Shown: positions 27,054-35,161 of the stretch, one piece after another
How the letters are laid out: each line of letters begins with the position of its first letter
How positions within the stretch are numbered: the stretch's first letter is position 1
DNA from: a virus
Length of the DNA stretch: 35,161 bases
IMG/VR virus record: IMGVR_UViG_3300023179_000291
Span: 1 to 35,161 of that record
Reading direction: 5' to 3' (one strand)
The notes under the pieces: model-generated
What the model was told of the DNA's origin: nothing
Databases searched by the model: none
What the model saw: the letters and a program-made list of their open reading frames with translations, nothing else
Made by a program: the position numbers and the translations under genes

Positions 27054-28928
27054 ATGAAAAATCCATTTGATAAGGATATGACTGAAACTCCTGAACGTGA
27101 TAAGGAGCTTCATGCAGTTCGTGTTGTTCGTGCTTTTATGAAAAAAAGCGATGAATATCGGGAACCTCATATTGAAATTGCTCGTAAATCTCGTGAAATT
27201 TACGAAAATTGGTCCCCATCTAGTAAATCAATGGTACAACGAGCCAACTTAAAGTTGCCTTTTGGCTTTACAATTATCGAAACACAGACACCCCAGATTA
27301 TCGACATCTTTTTTAGAGGGGGTAGTGTAATACAATTCCGTGGTCAGGGTGCTGAAGATGCGAAATTTGAAGATGCGATGACCGATTTTCATATCCACCA
27401 ATTTGAAGAAATGGGTTTTCAACCTAAAACAGCAGCATTTATCAAAGCAATGCTTTTAGACGGTACAGCCTTTGCAAAAGTACCCTATCGCTATAAAGAA
27501 ATTGAGACAATGCGTCGCTTTAGTCAAGTTGACCCACTATCGGGTGTAACTGTATCAACCAAACGGCCTGTAACGGAAGTTTTGTTTGATGGTCCCGATC
27601 TCGAAGTAATCCCAATATATGACTTTTTTCCAGACTGGACTGTTAAAAAACCCGGCGATGTTGCAGCAATGCGCGGATGCGTCCACAGGACATTTAAAAC
27701 ACTGGCGTCGCTACAAAACAACCCCCTCTACAAGAACACAGAAGAGTTAGAATACAGCGTTTCAGCAAAAGGCGCTGATGCGTGGTCTCGTCCGTACTAT
27801 TCCGATGCCTATAAAGATGAGTTTGATAAACTAAACGATAATGAAGAGGGTATTAAAGAAGAAGGTCCCATTGAAGTTTGGGAATATTGGGGTCTATTTG
27901 ACCCCAAAGACGACGGTAATTTTGAAGAGTATATCATTGTTGTAGCAAATGGAGACGTTGTACTACGTTGCGAACCTAATTTTTATGATTACAAATTTAA
28001 ACCTTTTGTAGCATGTCCTAATTATCTTCGTGAATCAGAATTTTATGGCGTTCCTGAACTTATGGCCGTTAGGTCACTCATTAAAGAAGCTAATACCCTT
28101 CGCAACGCACGCCTTGATAATATTAACCTATCTGTTAATCCCATGTGGATTGCTGATCGTGCAGCAGGTATCAATACTAAAAGCTTGTTCTCGCGACCAA
28201 ATGGGGTTATCTGGACTAATGATGTCAATGCAATTAGACCCTTACCGCCCATGGACCCATCAATTGGTTCACGTGAAGAAATGGCCTTTATACAAAATGA
28301 TATCCAAAATGCCACGGCTATGGTAAATGCTGCCCCAGTTGCATCCAATTTAGGAAAACAATTTGGACGTTCAGCAACTGGCGTTAATTTTATTCAAAGT
28401 TTTGCAAGTTCTCGTATTAGTTTGAAAGCACGTATGCTTGCAGAAATGTACTTTAAACCAGTTGCAAAAATCATGCTTTTAACTAACCGGCAATTTGTGA
28501 CTGAGGAAAAATGGGTACGGGTTTTAGATCCCAATACACCAAACCCATTCATTCAGTTGCCACCTGACGCATTTTTCAGGGCCTTTGATTTCCTTGTTGA
28601 GACGACATTGGAAAACGGAGGCCCAGAGGGGCAGTTTCAAAAAATTCAAACTGTTTCTCAGATTTTACAAGCAGTAGAATCTAGTCAACCGGGCACAATT
28701 AAAAGTGAGGTTGTACTCGAAGCACTATTAAGACCTTTATTAGGACGCCAAATTAAACGTTTTGTCAATAGTCCTGAAGAACGACAACAAATGCAAATGC
28801 AACAATTGGCAGCACAGCAGGCAGTTAATCAGCAACAAGGAATGGCAGCACCGCAACCCAATGCCGGGGAATCGGGACTTGGAGTAAACCCAACACTTGA
28901 TGCATTAGCCGGTTTAGGTATTAGATAA
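27054..28928 (+). CDS. Portal protein (podovirus type)
   Basis: At 624 residues it has the size and composition of portals of short-tailed phages. Evidence is the location between terminase and scaffold, the segment EIYENWSPSSKSMVQRANLK, the central ELMAVRSLIKEANTLRNARL typical of the portal stem and crown region, and a Gln-rich C-terminus (QMQMQQLAAQQAVNQQQG). The portal forms the dodecameric channel for DNA packaging and ejection at the capsid vertex. The start is three bases after the terminase stop. Confidence 0.85.
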   Translation: MKNPFDKDMTETPERDKELHAVRVVRAFMKKSDEYREPHIEIARKSREIYENWSPSSKSMVQRANLKLPFGFTIIETQTPQIIDIFFRGGSVIQFRGQGAEDAKFEDAMTDFHIHQFEEMGFQPKTAAFIKAMLLDGTAFAKVPYRYKEIETMRRFSQVDPLSGVTVSTKRPVTEVLFDGPDLEVIPIYDFFPDWTVKKPGDVAAMRGCVHRTFKTLASLQNNPLYKNTEELEYSVSAKGADAWSRPYYSDAYKDEFDKLNDNEEGIKEEGPIEVWEYWGLFDPKDDGNFEEYIIVVANGDVVLRCEPNFYDYKFKPFVACPNYLRESEFYGVPELMAVRSLIKEANTLRNARLDNINLSVNPMWIADRAAGINTKSLFSRPNGVIWTNDVNAIRPLPPMDPSIGSREEMAFIQNDIQNATAMVNAAPVASNLGKQFGRSATGVNFIQSFASSRISLKARMLAEMYFKPVAKIMLLTNRQFVTEEKWVRVLDPNTPNPFIQLPPDAFFRAFDFLVETTLENGGPEGQFQKIQTVSQILQAVESSQPGTIKSEVVLEALLRPLLGRQIKRFVNSPEERQQMQMQQLAAQQAVNQQQGMAAPQPNAGESGLGVNPTLDALAGLGIR

Positions 28929-28929
28929 T

Positions 28930-29271
28930 ATGCTATACGAAAATGAAGATGTTAAAATTTGGAATCCAGTTACTGGAGAAATGTCTGGTAAAACTGAAAT
29001 TCTAGATGAGCAAGTTTTAAAAGCAATTGAAGATGCGCAAGCATTAGATGCAATGAAACGTAGTGCTGGATGGGCACTTATTGAAAGTTTATTAACCGAT
29101 ACTTGTTCAGACCTTAAAGAAAAACTAGTATCCGAAAACGATTTAGAACGGTTTCGACGCCTCCAAGAAGCCGTAAAAGCTTACCAGAACGTACTATCTT
29201 TTGTCGAGTTTAAAATCGCAGAAGGTAGGGCTTTGGAAGAACAACAAAAACAGTCCCCTGATGAGGGCTAA
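28930..29271 (+). CDS. Hypothetical protein between portal and scaffold, 113 aa
   Basis: The product is an acidic, largely helical protein (EDAQALDAMKRSAGWALIES, then LERFRRLQEAVKAYQNVLSF). The start is one base after the portal stop. Such small genes between portal and scaffold often encode head assembly factors. No family is recognised and the role is inferred only from order. Confidence 0.7.
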   Translation: MLYENEDVKIWNPVTGEMSGKTEILDEQVLKAIEDAQALDAMKRSAGWALIESLLTDTCSDLKEKLVSENDLERFRRLQEAVKAYQNVLSFVEFKIAEGRALEEQQKQSPDEG

Positions 29272-29287
29272 ACTGTAGGAGGATAAC

Positions 29288-30106
29288 ATGATAGACGAGA
29301 AAATCGCAGCGCCACAAGCGACCTCGCAAGAAAGTCAGGCTGTTGAACAGCCACAGTCCCAAGAGATCTCTACTCTTGGTCAAACTGCGTCAGTGGAAGA
29401 GACAAACTCAATACCTGAGAAATTCGTCGGAAAGTCTCCAATGGAGATTATCCATGCCTATCGCGAACTTGAAAAAGAGCGTGGAAGGTTAGCATCAGAA
29501 TTGGGTTCTACTCGAAAAGAGAGGGAGTCGTTAGAAGAACAGTATCGTACGCTTGAGCGGGAACGAATCGCTCAAACGCAGATGCCTACACAACGGCCTC
29601 CAAAAATGGTTCAAATGGAGGAAGAGGAACTGGACCCTGTATCTGTCTTCGAAAGTAAGTTTGAAGAAGATCCGAAAGAAGCTATTAAGCTTGCGCTTAA
29701 AGGGCTTAATCAATCGGTATCTAGCAAACTTAAACAGCAGTCAATCCAACAGATTCAAGCTGAAGGAGCAGACTACTATTGGAAACAGAAAAAGGAAAAT
29801 CCTGATTACTCTCGTCGTGAACCATTAATGCAACAGCTTGCTGCTGAACTCCAAGACGTTGTTAAACCTGAATATCTTAACTCTGCAAAAGTCTTAAGAG
29901 CTTTGGATTTAATGTCTAGAGGTGCAGATGTAGATTACTACTCAAAGCAAGCCGTTGAGCGCGTGCAGAAAGATGGTCTTTCTGTACGATCTGAAAAACA
30001 ACGTGCTCAGTCCGAATCGTCTTTTTCACAAGGCGATAAATCGGTACCCTTCGAAAAACTGTCTTTAGACGAAATGCGTCGGGTATTGGGACGGAGCGAC
30101 GATTAG
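29288..30106 (+). CDS. Capsid scaffold protein
   Basis: The 272-residue protein is Gln/Glu-rich. After a disordered N-terminus it shows IPEKFVGKSPMEIIHAYREL, a motif common in scaffold proteins, then a coiled coil (KERGRLASELGSTRKERESL) and a helical C-terminus rich in charge. It lies directly before the major capsid gene, where scaffold genes normally sit. It would guide capsid shell assembly and then leave. AGGAGG lies five bases before the ATG. Confidence 0.85.
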   Translation: MIDEKIAAPQATSQESQAVEQPQSQEISTLGQTASVEETNSIPEKFVGKSPMEIIHAYRELEKERGRLASELGSTRKERESLEEQYRTLERERIAQTQMPTQRPPKMVQMEEEELDPVSVFESKFEEDPKEAIKLALKGLNQSVSSKLKQQSIQQIQAEGADYYWKQKKENPDYSRREPLMQQLAAELQDVVKPEYLNSAKVLRALDLMSRGADVDYYSKQAVERVQKDGLSVRSEKQRAQSESSFSQGDKSVPFEKLSLDEMRRVLGRSDD

Positions 30107-30115
30107 GAGTAAACA

Positions 30116-31060
30116 ATGCCACAAACTACACTAAGTGCTGGTAGCTTAGCGCAACTGCACTTGTATTATGAGAAAAAGCTATTGTCAACCCTTGAACCTC
30201 GTCTTGTATTGATGCCTCTTGGAAAAAAACAAAGACTTCCAAAAGGAACTGGCAAACAGGTTAAATGGTTACGATATGCTGCAATTGCTGGTTCAACCAG
30301 CCCTCTAACGGAAGGAACTCCGCCATCTGAAATTAGCTTCAGCACCTCAAACGTAACTGCAGATGTTGTTCAATACGGACAATTTGCTAAAATTTCTGAC
30401 CTTTTGTCAGATGTAGCAATCGACCCGGTATTGGAAAATCTCTCGGAGCGTTTTGGTATTGCAGCTTCTAAGACAATCGAAGAACTCATTGTCTCTGAAC
30501 TTGCAAATAACTGTGCAAATCAGAACGTAAATGGCAGACTTAACTTTGCCAATATTCAAGCTGGCGATGTTCTCAACCATAAAGAACTCATCGAAGCCAT
30601 GATTCGTCAAAAGGCCGATTTTATTGGACCTCACGAATCTGGACAATATGTTGTAGTTCTACACCCAAGAGCCGAATACGACTTGATGGTTTATGATCAA
30701 GCCGGTGGTTGGCTCGATATTAACAAAAACGTAGATAACAAGCCTTTACTAAATGGTGAAGTTGCTCGTATGTACGGAATGCGCTTCCTTGTTTCTGACA
30801 AGATGTTAACATCTGTTGGAACTGGACAAGGTGGAATCGATGTTCACCAATCATTTGTTATTGGTGAAGAAGCGTTCGGAGTGGTGGAGCTTAACGGCGA
30901 CTCTATGAAGATGTTCATTAAGAGACACGGATCTGCTGGAGCTAACGATCCTTTGGATCAGTTTGCTACAGTTGGATACAAGATTCATGGCTTTGCTGCT
31001 AAGTATCTTGATCAAAACTCTAAACGAGTAATTGCAATCAATGGTGCCTCTGGTATCTAA
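30116..31060 (+). CDS. Major capsid protein, N4-gp56 family
   Basis: The N-terminal half shows the N4-gp56-type pattern: LYYEKKLLSTLEPRLVLMPL, GKQVKWLRYAAIAGSTSPLT, EGTPPSEISFSTSNVTADVV and QYGQFAKISDL. The 314-residue size fits this HK97-fold family. The protein forms the capsid shell. Strong ribosome site AGGAG six bases before the start, and a hairpin after the stop, agree with high expression. Codon use is smooth and like the rest of the late genes. Confidence 0.92.
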   Translation: MPQTTLSAGSLAQLHLYYEKKLLSTLEPRLVLMPLGKKQRLPKGTGKQVKWLRYAAIAGSTSPLTEGTPPSEISFSTSNVTADVVQYGQFAKISDLLSDVAIDPVLENLSERFGIAASKTIEELIVSELANNCANQNVNGRLNFANIQAGDVLNHKELIEAMIRQKADFIGPHESGQYVVVLHPRAEYDLMVYDQAGGWLDINKNVDNKPLLNGEVARMYGMRFLVSDKMLTSVGTGQGGIDVHQSFVIGEEAFGVVELNGDSMKMFIKRHGSAGANDPLDQFATVGYKIHGFAAKYLDQNSKRVIAINGASGI

Positions 31061-31072
31061 TTGAGTGTGGGA

Positions 31073-31094
31073 GGGGGTGGGATTTCCTGCCCCC
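31073..31094. terminator. G/C-rich hairpin after the capsid gene
   Basis: GGGGG pairs with CCCCC around a loop that can pair partly (GG with CC). No U-tract follows. It probably stabilises or sets the end of the capsid message, with partial read-through to the tail genes. Confidence 0.55.
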
Positions 31095-31107
31095 GACCTT
31101 ATTGTAA

Positions 31108-31602
31108 ATGGCGTTTACACTAATACCTTGGGAACAACCAAAAATGTTGTTAACAGACTTTCAAGCAAAGCTTCGTCGAATAGATACGAGACTTTATATC
31201 GACTCCAGTAGACCATTTACTAGAGAAAATGGCTTAAGATTTGTCCCACTTTATCTTAAAAAAGCCCGCAAGTCTGAAATTACTGTACAAAGATCAGACA
31301 GAAACTCTGTTAGCGCAGCACATGCACAATACTTAGACGCTTTAGAAAGTGGTGTAATGGATACTTACATAACTGCGATTTGTCTTGACTTTATTCCAGA
31401 ATATGATATATTCAATATGGAGTATACAAAATTAGCGGTCATGGGTTGGAGATCAATTGGGTTGTTATTGCGGAACATGAAAATTGCAGATATAGATAGA
31501 ATTAAAAAAGCTTTTGATTGCAAAGGTCTAGGAGAATCAGATTACGATCGTGCCAGTTATTTTGGCAAACTAGAAATTGCAAAGAGGTTAGCAAATGTTT
31601 AA
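31108..31602 (+). CDS. Hypothetical structural-module protein, 164 aa
   Basis: It follows the capsid gene and hairpin, with no clear ribosome site. The sequence is mixed helix and strand with no signal: LTDFQAKLRRIDTRLYIDSS, then VPLYLKKARKSEITVQRS. It overlaps the adaptor gene by 8 bases. Head-completion or tail-completion genes usually occupy this place, but the family is not recognised. Confidence 0.7.
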   Translation: MAFTLIPWEQPKMLLTDFQAKLRRIDTRLYIDSSRPFTRENGLRFVPLYLKKARKSEITVQRSDRNSVSAAHAQYLDALESGVMDTYITAICLDFIPEYDIFNMEYTKLAVMGWRSIGLLLRNMKIADIDRIKKAFDCKGLGESDYDRASYFGKLEIAKRLANV

Positions 31603-32329
31603 CGGTTTATCATACGAAGATATAGTATCTCATGTTGTTACCTATACCGGAAATGAAGATCCTAATTTTCGTAACTATTTAAGACAACTTGTATTACTGG
31701 CGGAACTTCGTTATTTAAAAATGCATGACTGGAGTTTTTTAAGAAAAACAGATTTAGTTCTTCCAGTGGTTTCTGGAACTTCCGAATATAACCTATCATT
31801 CACACTAGGAACCCCCCCAAATACCACCACGTACTTAATGGCTGCTAATGAGATCGAAACAATTAGAGCAGAAGACGACAACGTTATTTTAAAACGAGTG
31901 ATGCTGGATGAAATCCGACGCTTAGATCCAGATAATTCAGATGGGTCGTCCACGGATACTCCTGCCTACTGGGCAGTTGCAGGCCAAAATCGTATCAGAA
32001 TTTGGCCTCCACAAACAAAAAGCATGAATCTACAAATTGATGGAAAAGTATTTCCGCAACAGCCAGATCCAACACAGGCTGGATTTTCGGCCTATCCAAT
32101 TATCCCAGCTAAGTTTCAAGAAGCTTTTATTGAATATGTTAAGGCAATGGCTCTTGACCGCGAAAATGATGATAGAGCGTTGCAAAAAAAGCAAGAAGCT
32201 TTAACGTTAATACTACAAGATATTCAATCGGACTTAGAGGTTGATGATAGAATTCGTTCTATGGAAGAGTTTAAATATGATGGTGTAAGCGGTCTTTTGG
32301 ATATACCGGGATTTAGACCTTGGGATTGA
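31595..32329 (+). CDS. Head-tail adaptor protein (podovirus tail-tube adaptor-like)
   Basis: The 244-residue protein shows LVLLAELRYLKMHDWSFLRK near the N-terminus, then SGTSEYNLSF, YWAVAGQNRIRIWPP and KFQEAFIEYVKAMALDREND. This is the pattern of short-tail adaptor proteins (P22 gp4-like), which bind under the portal. GAGG precedes the start inside the previous gene. The position between capsid and nozzle genes agrees. The assignment rests on pattern and order rather than a single catalytic motif. Confidence 0.75.
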   Translation: MFNGLSYEDIVSHVVTYTGNEDPNFRNYLRQLVLLAELRYLKMHDWSFLRKTDLVLPVVSGTSEYNLSFTLGTPPNTTTYLMAANEIETIRAEDDNVILKRVMLDEIRRLDPDNSDGSSTDTPAYWAVAGQNRIRIWPPQTKSMNLQIDGKVFPQQPDPTQAGFSAYPIIPAKFQEAFIEYVKAMALDRENDDRALQKKQEALTLILQDIQSDLEVDDRIRSMEEFKYDGVSGLLDIPGFRPWD

Positions 32330-32330
32330 T

Positions 32331-34418
32331 ATGGGTACCAAAAGCTACGTAGAAGAATTAGAATATACGGATGCAAAGGGATTGGATACTACTTCTCCAA
32401 TTAATTTGCTTTCGTCTGGTTTTGTTCGCGTAGCCAATAATGTTAATTTAGGATACACTGGTGGGTATACAAAACGAGAAGGGTATCTTAATCAATTTAC
32501 ACCAGCAAATCAACTTAATGGGTATAGAATTGAGCAAGGTTTAGAATATCGTAGACGATTTCAACCGAATATTACACCCAATATAGATTTAGTTTTATAC
32601 GCTACAAATGGAACAACTGGAAAATTAGGTAAGTTGGTAGTAGGTTCATTTGTTGAATTTGTAGACAATACCAATACGCCAATTTCTACCGCTGTGCCAA
32701 TTTTATCGCCAACAAATCGACCGTCATTTGCTCAAGTAAACAACAGTTTGTTTGTAATTAATGGTGCTAATGAGCCTTATGTATATGAGGAAAATGGAAA
32801 CTATACGCGTAAAATGGGGATCTCAGCGCCAACTACTGCACCTAGTGCTGCTGTTAATGCCATAAGTGGAAAACTCAACATAGGGCAGTATTTGTATGCC
32901 TATAACTATGCATTTTACCATGATGGGCAGTTAATTGCTGAAAGCAGCCCTTCTGAAGTTTCTGCAACCGTTACAACTACTGCAGGTAATACACAAGTCA
33001 CATTAACACTAACAGGATATCCACAAGCCAGTGATGCAAATTTATCCCATTTAGATATTTACATACGAGTTTTTAGAACTGTAGTAAATGGGTCAATTCT
33101 GTTTTTAGAAAGCGAATTTATTGCTGGAACTGGGTCAATTACCTATGTTTCTGGAGCACCTGTTACTGGAATTTCAGATGACGGTTTACAATCTGAACAA
33201 CTATCATTTGATAATACAAAACTAATCGACTATGTTGATTACACGTCAGCACGTTTTCCAGTTGTAGCGCGAAATAGAATTATACTTTTTCACAATACTG
33301 CGAATATTGGTAGGTTTTCAAAAATCGGTGTTAATGGTCCATTGCCTGAAAGTTTTCCAGTAGCGAATGAGTTTAGTATTGAGGGTAAATTTGGTGCTGC
33401 TGATGGTTTGGTAGGTGCTGGACAAATTAAGGGCGTACCAATTATTTTAAAAGAACGTTCAATTGGTAGACTAGAAGAGGTTGGTTTACCAGACTTGGGA
33501 AATAGTGATGACTCGGTTGCAATGGTTTATCGTGAGATCTCTGAAACTGTTGGTGCAGTTTCCCACTTTGCACAATGTCAAGTGTTTGACGAATTGGTAT
33601 TTTTAGGTAGAGATAATGTGTATGCTACTGACGGTCAAAATGTAAGACCAATTGCTACGCAAATACAGAGTTTAATCAAAGTTTCCGATTTTAGTGGGAC
33701 TAAGGCTTCAAAACTAAGTGCTATAAATGACACTAAAAATAGACGCGTTTACATTCAAATTTTTAAAGATACAAACTCAGTTGAACCGGACGTTACATTA
33801 GTTGGTGATTACCAACAATATCCTGCTTTTCGTTGGACAACCTACGAAAAAGGTCCAGAAGCAGATATGCCCGGGATAAAAGCAGGTTGCTTTTTTCAAA
33901 CTGAGGCCACAGTTAATGGTGGATTAGACGTATATTTTGGATCTGCTACGGATGAGGGGCAGTATTACAAAATGAACACTGGCAGGTCAGACTACAAGTC
34001 TGCGTTAAACGCGATCTCCATAACCCCCTCTAAAATATACATGAAGCTGATAAGCAGGCCATACATGCTTGCTCAACCAATGGTCACTAAACTCTATAAA
34101 TCAGCAAGAATTTATGCCGAGGGTAATGCACAATCTTATACCTTTGATTTTGGTGCAATATATGATCTTGGTCAAAATGAAGTTGGAACAACTGAGTTTT
34201 TAGTTCCGGGAACTAACACTACTTGGAATAACTATAATTGGTCGCCACCTATAGACGTTAACACACTATTTTGGTCTGGCCAAGCTTTAAATGAATTTGT
34301 TTTTAGAATGCATCGTAAAGCAAAAATGATGCAACTAGCTTTCACACAAAACGACTTAGACGCTCCAGTGACTCTCCTCGGTTGGGGAGTATCGGGTAGT
34401 GTCTTTTCGGGTATTTAG
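32331..34418 (+). CDS. Tail nozzle or stabilisation protein, 695 aa
   Basis: The beta-rich protein begins with AKGLDTTSPINLLSSGFVRV and ANNVNLGYTGGYTKREGYLN, a pattern of podovirus tail nozzle and DNA-stabilisation proteins whose propeller forms the tail tip tube. Repeated strand blocks follow (PSFAQVNNSLFVINGANEPY, VVARNRIILFHNTANIGRFS), in keeping with a beta-propeller. It should close the DNA channel and lead into the tail tip. The start is one base after the previous stop. Confidence 0.8.
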   Translation: MGTKSYVEELEYTDAKGLDTTSPINLLSSGFVRVANNVNLGYTGGYTKREGYLNQFTPANQLNGYRIEQGLEYRRRFQPNITPNIDLVLYATNGTTGKLGKLVVGSFVEFVDNTNTPISTAVPILSPTNRPSFAQVNNSLFVINGANEPYVYEENGNYTRKMGISAPTTAPSAAVNAISGKLNIGQYLYAYNYAFYHDGQLIAESSPSEVSATVTTTAGNTQVTLTLTGYPQASDANLSHLDIYIRVFRTVVNGSILFLESEFIAGTGSITYVSGAPVTGISDDGLQSEQLSFDNTKLIDYVDYTSARFPVVARNRIILFHNTANIGRFSKIGVNGPLPESFPVANEFSIEGKFGAADGLVGAGQIKGVPIILKERSIGRLEEVGLPDLGNSDDSVAMVYREISETVGAVSHFAQCQVFDELVFLGRDNVYATDGQNVRPIATQIQSLIKVSDFSGTKASKLSAINDTKNRRVYIQIFKDTNSVEPDVTLVGDYQQYPAFRWTTYEKGPEADMPGIKAGCFFQTEATVNGGLDVYFGSATDEGQYYKMNTGRSDYKSALNAISITPSKIYMKLISRPYMLAQPMVTKLYKSARIYAEGNAQSYTFDFGAIYDLGQNEVGTTEFLVPGTNTTWNNYNWSPPIDVNTLFWSGQALNEFVFRMHRKAKMMQLAFTQNDLDAPVTLLGWGVSGSVFSGI

Positions 34419-34427
34419 GAGAACAAA

Positions 34428-34808
34428 ATGGGAGTACCTTCAGTAACAGCAAGCGCAAGCAGTGCTACATTTCATAGTTATAGCGCAACCCTAGATGCCA
34501 CGCCAGTTTTGGTATTTTCTGGCCGAGGAAACCTTTATGGTTTTTTGGTTGAAGATAACAGTGGTGATGACATCTTTGTGCAAGTGTTTGATGCTGCATC
34601 GGCAGGATCAGTCACAGTGGGAACGACAACGCCAGTTTTTACTTTTAGAGTAAAAGCTGATCAAGCTCTTGGGAAGGATGTTAACGACAGTCCTTACAAG
34701 TTTTTTGCAAATGGTTGCGTTGTAGCTGTAACTACACTGCGTAATAATGCGGTTTCACCCTCACCTGCTGCAACAGCACAGTTTTGGTTTGTAAATCGTC
34801 AACCTTAA
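34428..34808 (+). CDS. Small beta-rich virion protein, 126 aa
   Basis: Beta strands alternate with short loops (SYSATLDATPVLVFSGRGNL, then FLVEDNSGDDIFVQVFDA). The composition is Ala/Ser/Thr/Val-rich as in decoration or small tail proteins. AGGAG seven bases before the ATG and position between nozzle and fibre-like genes support a virion role. No family is recognised. Confidence 0.7.
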   Translation: MGVPSVTASASSATFHSYSATLDATPVLVFSGRGNLYGFLVEDNSGDDIFVQVFDAASAGSVTVGTTTPVFTFRVKADQALGKDVNDSPYKFFANGCVVAVTTLRNNAVSPSPAATAQFWFVNRQP

Positions 34809-34820
34809 TAGGAGTCAACC

Positions 34821-35161
34821 ATGGCTCAGCTTTCACCATTAATACAGTTTACAGCAGGAACTCCAGCAGTTGCATCCGACGTAAACGCAAATTTTTCAGC
34901 AATTCGAAACCACATCAATAGTGCAAATATTGATACTGAAAATATTGCAGCAACTTTGACATCTCGTGCTGGTGGACCTATTTTATTTTTAGATCAAACA
35001 TCTCAAAATGAAATTGTATTTAGTTTGCAAAATAGCCAAACAAATACGGCAATGCAGATATTGCAATCTGCTCAACTTGCGTCAAATAAAGCTGTATTAA
35101 AACTTGAAGATACTTATACACAAGCTGCAGGTAAAGCTGAGTTATGGTTATCATTGGCAAC
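34821..35161 (+). CDS. Virion protein, 3' truncated, fibre-like N-terminus
   Basis: The start is MAQLSPLIQFTAGTPAVASD with AGGAG seven bases upstream. The next segment, VNANFSAIRNHINSANIDTE, has the PAxAxxVNxNF pattern seen at the start of tail fibre and appendage proteins. The frame runs open through the right edge, with 113 complete codons visible. It probably anchors a further fibre to the tail; the rest lies outside the window. Confidence 0.7.
   Translation, partial: MAQLSPLIQFTAGTPAVASDVNANFSAIRNHINSANIDTENIAATLTSRAGGPILFLDQTSQNEIVFSLQNSQTNTAMQILQSAQLASNKAVLKLEDTYTQAAGKAELWLSLA

Overview
The window is most of the genome of a tailed double-stranded DNA phage, probably a podovirus-like virus of a Gram-negative host. 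The sequence is AT-rich by eye. It holds both terminase subunits, portal, scaffold, an N4-gp56-type major capsid protein, a tail nozzle-like protein, tail fibres, a family A DNA polymerase and a recombination set. I see no integrase, excisionase or recognisable CI-like repressor, so a lytic lifestyle is likely. Lipobox and signal-peptide proteins, a spanin-like pair and a small protein with an outer-membrane-type C-terminus point to a diderm host. Both ends cut through coding sequence: the first gene lacks its 5' end and the last lacks its 3' end, so some genes lie outside the window.

Layout. (1) 1-1826, rightward: the end of a large protein with a lysozyme-like motif, then small membrane-protein genes and an intact rhomboid intramembrane protease. 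(2) 1753-8812, leftward: small genes, a lipoprotein zinc protease, then the replication and recombination block (DEDD exonuclease with zinc ribbon, RuvC-like resolvase, Pol A, RecA/DnaB-type ATPase, a small unknown, PD-(D/E)XK nuclease). (3) 8812-9024: a compact divergent control region with back-to-back promoters, palindromes and leaderless starts. (4) 9024-11151, rightward: small terminase, tiny basic proteins and a MazG-like dATP/dGTP diphosphohydrolase. (5) 11127-17957, leftward: about 26 small tightly overlapping accessory genes, including many cysteine-rich proteins, tiny membrane peptides, a spanin-like overlapping pair, FmdB, DUF932 and GP88 proteins and a free-standing ClpX-type zinc finger. 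(6) 17990-18650: a non-coding stretch dense in TTGCAA, a candidate origin or control region. (7) 18650-19330: a strong promoter, a structured leader RNA, a small basic protein, a terminator-like hairpin and a second, inverted copy of the palindromic element of region 3. (8) 19297-35161, rightward: the late genes, consisting of three fibre genes, large terminase, portal, scaffold, capsid, adaptor, nozzle and further tail genes, probably continuing through the missing part into region 1.

How it works together. Leftward and short rightward transcripts carry early takeover and replication functions. The late transcript appears to start at the promoter at 19297. Promoters are sigma70-like, several with an extended -10 TGn. 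Three of them place the start codon 6-7 bases after the -10 box, so those messages should be leaderless. Most genes inside operons are coupled through ATGA, TAATG or TGATG overlaps, which helped identify several genes of 18-48 codons. The observations most worth following are the inverted palindromic element pair, the TTGCAA-rich non-coding region with its neighbouring structured RNA, the leaderless promoters, the rhomboid protease and the free ClpX-type zinc finger.
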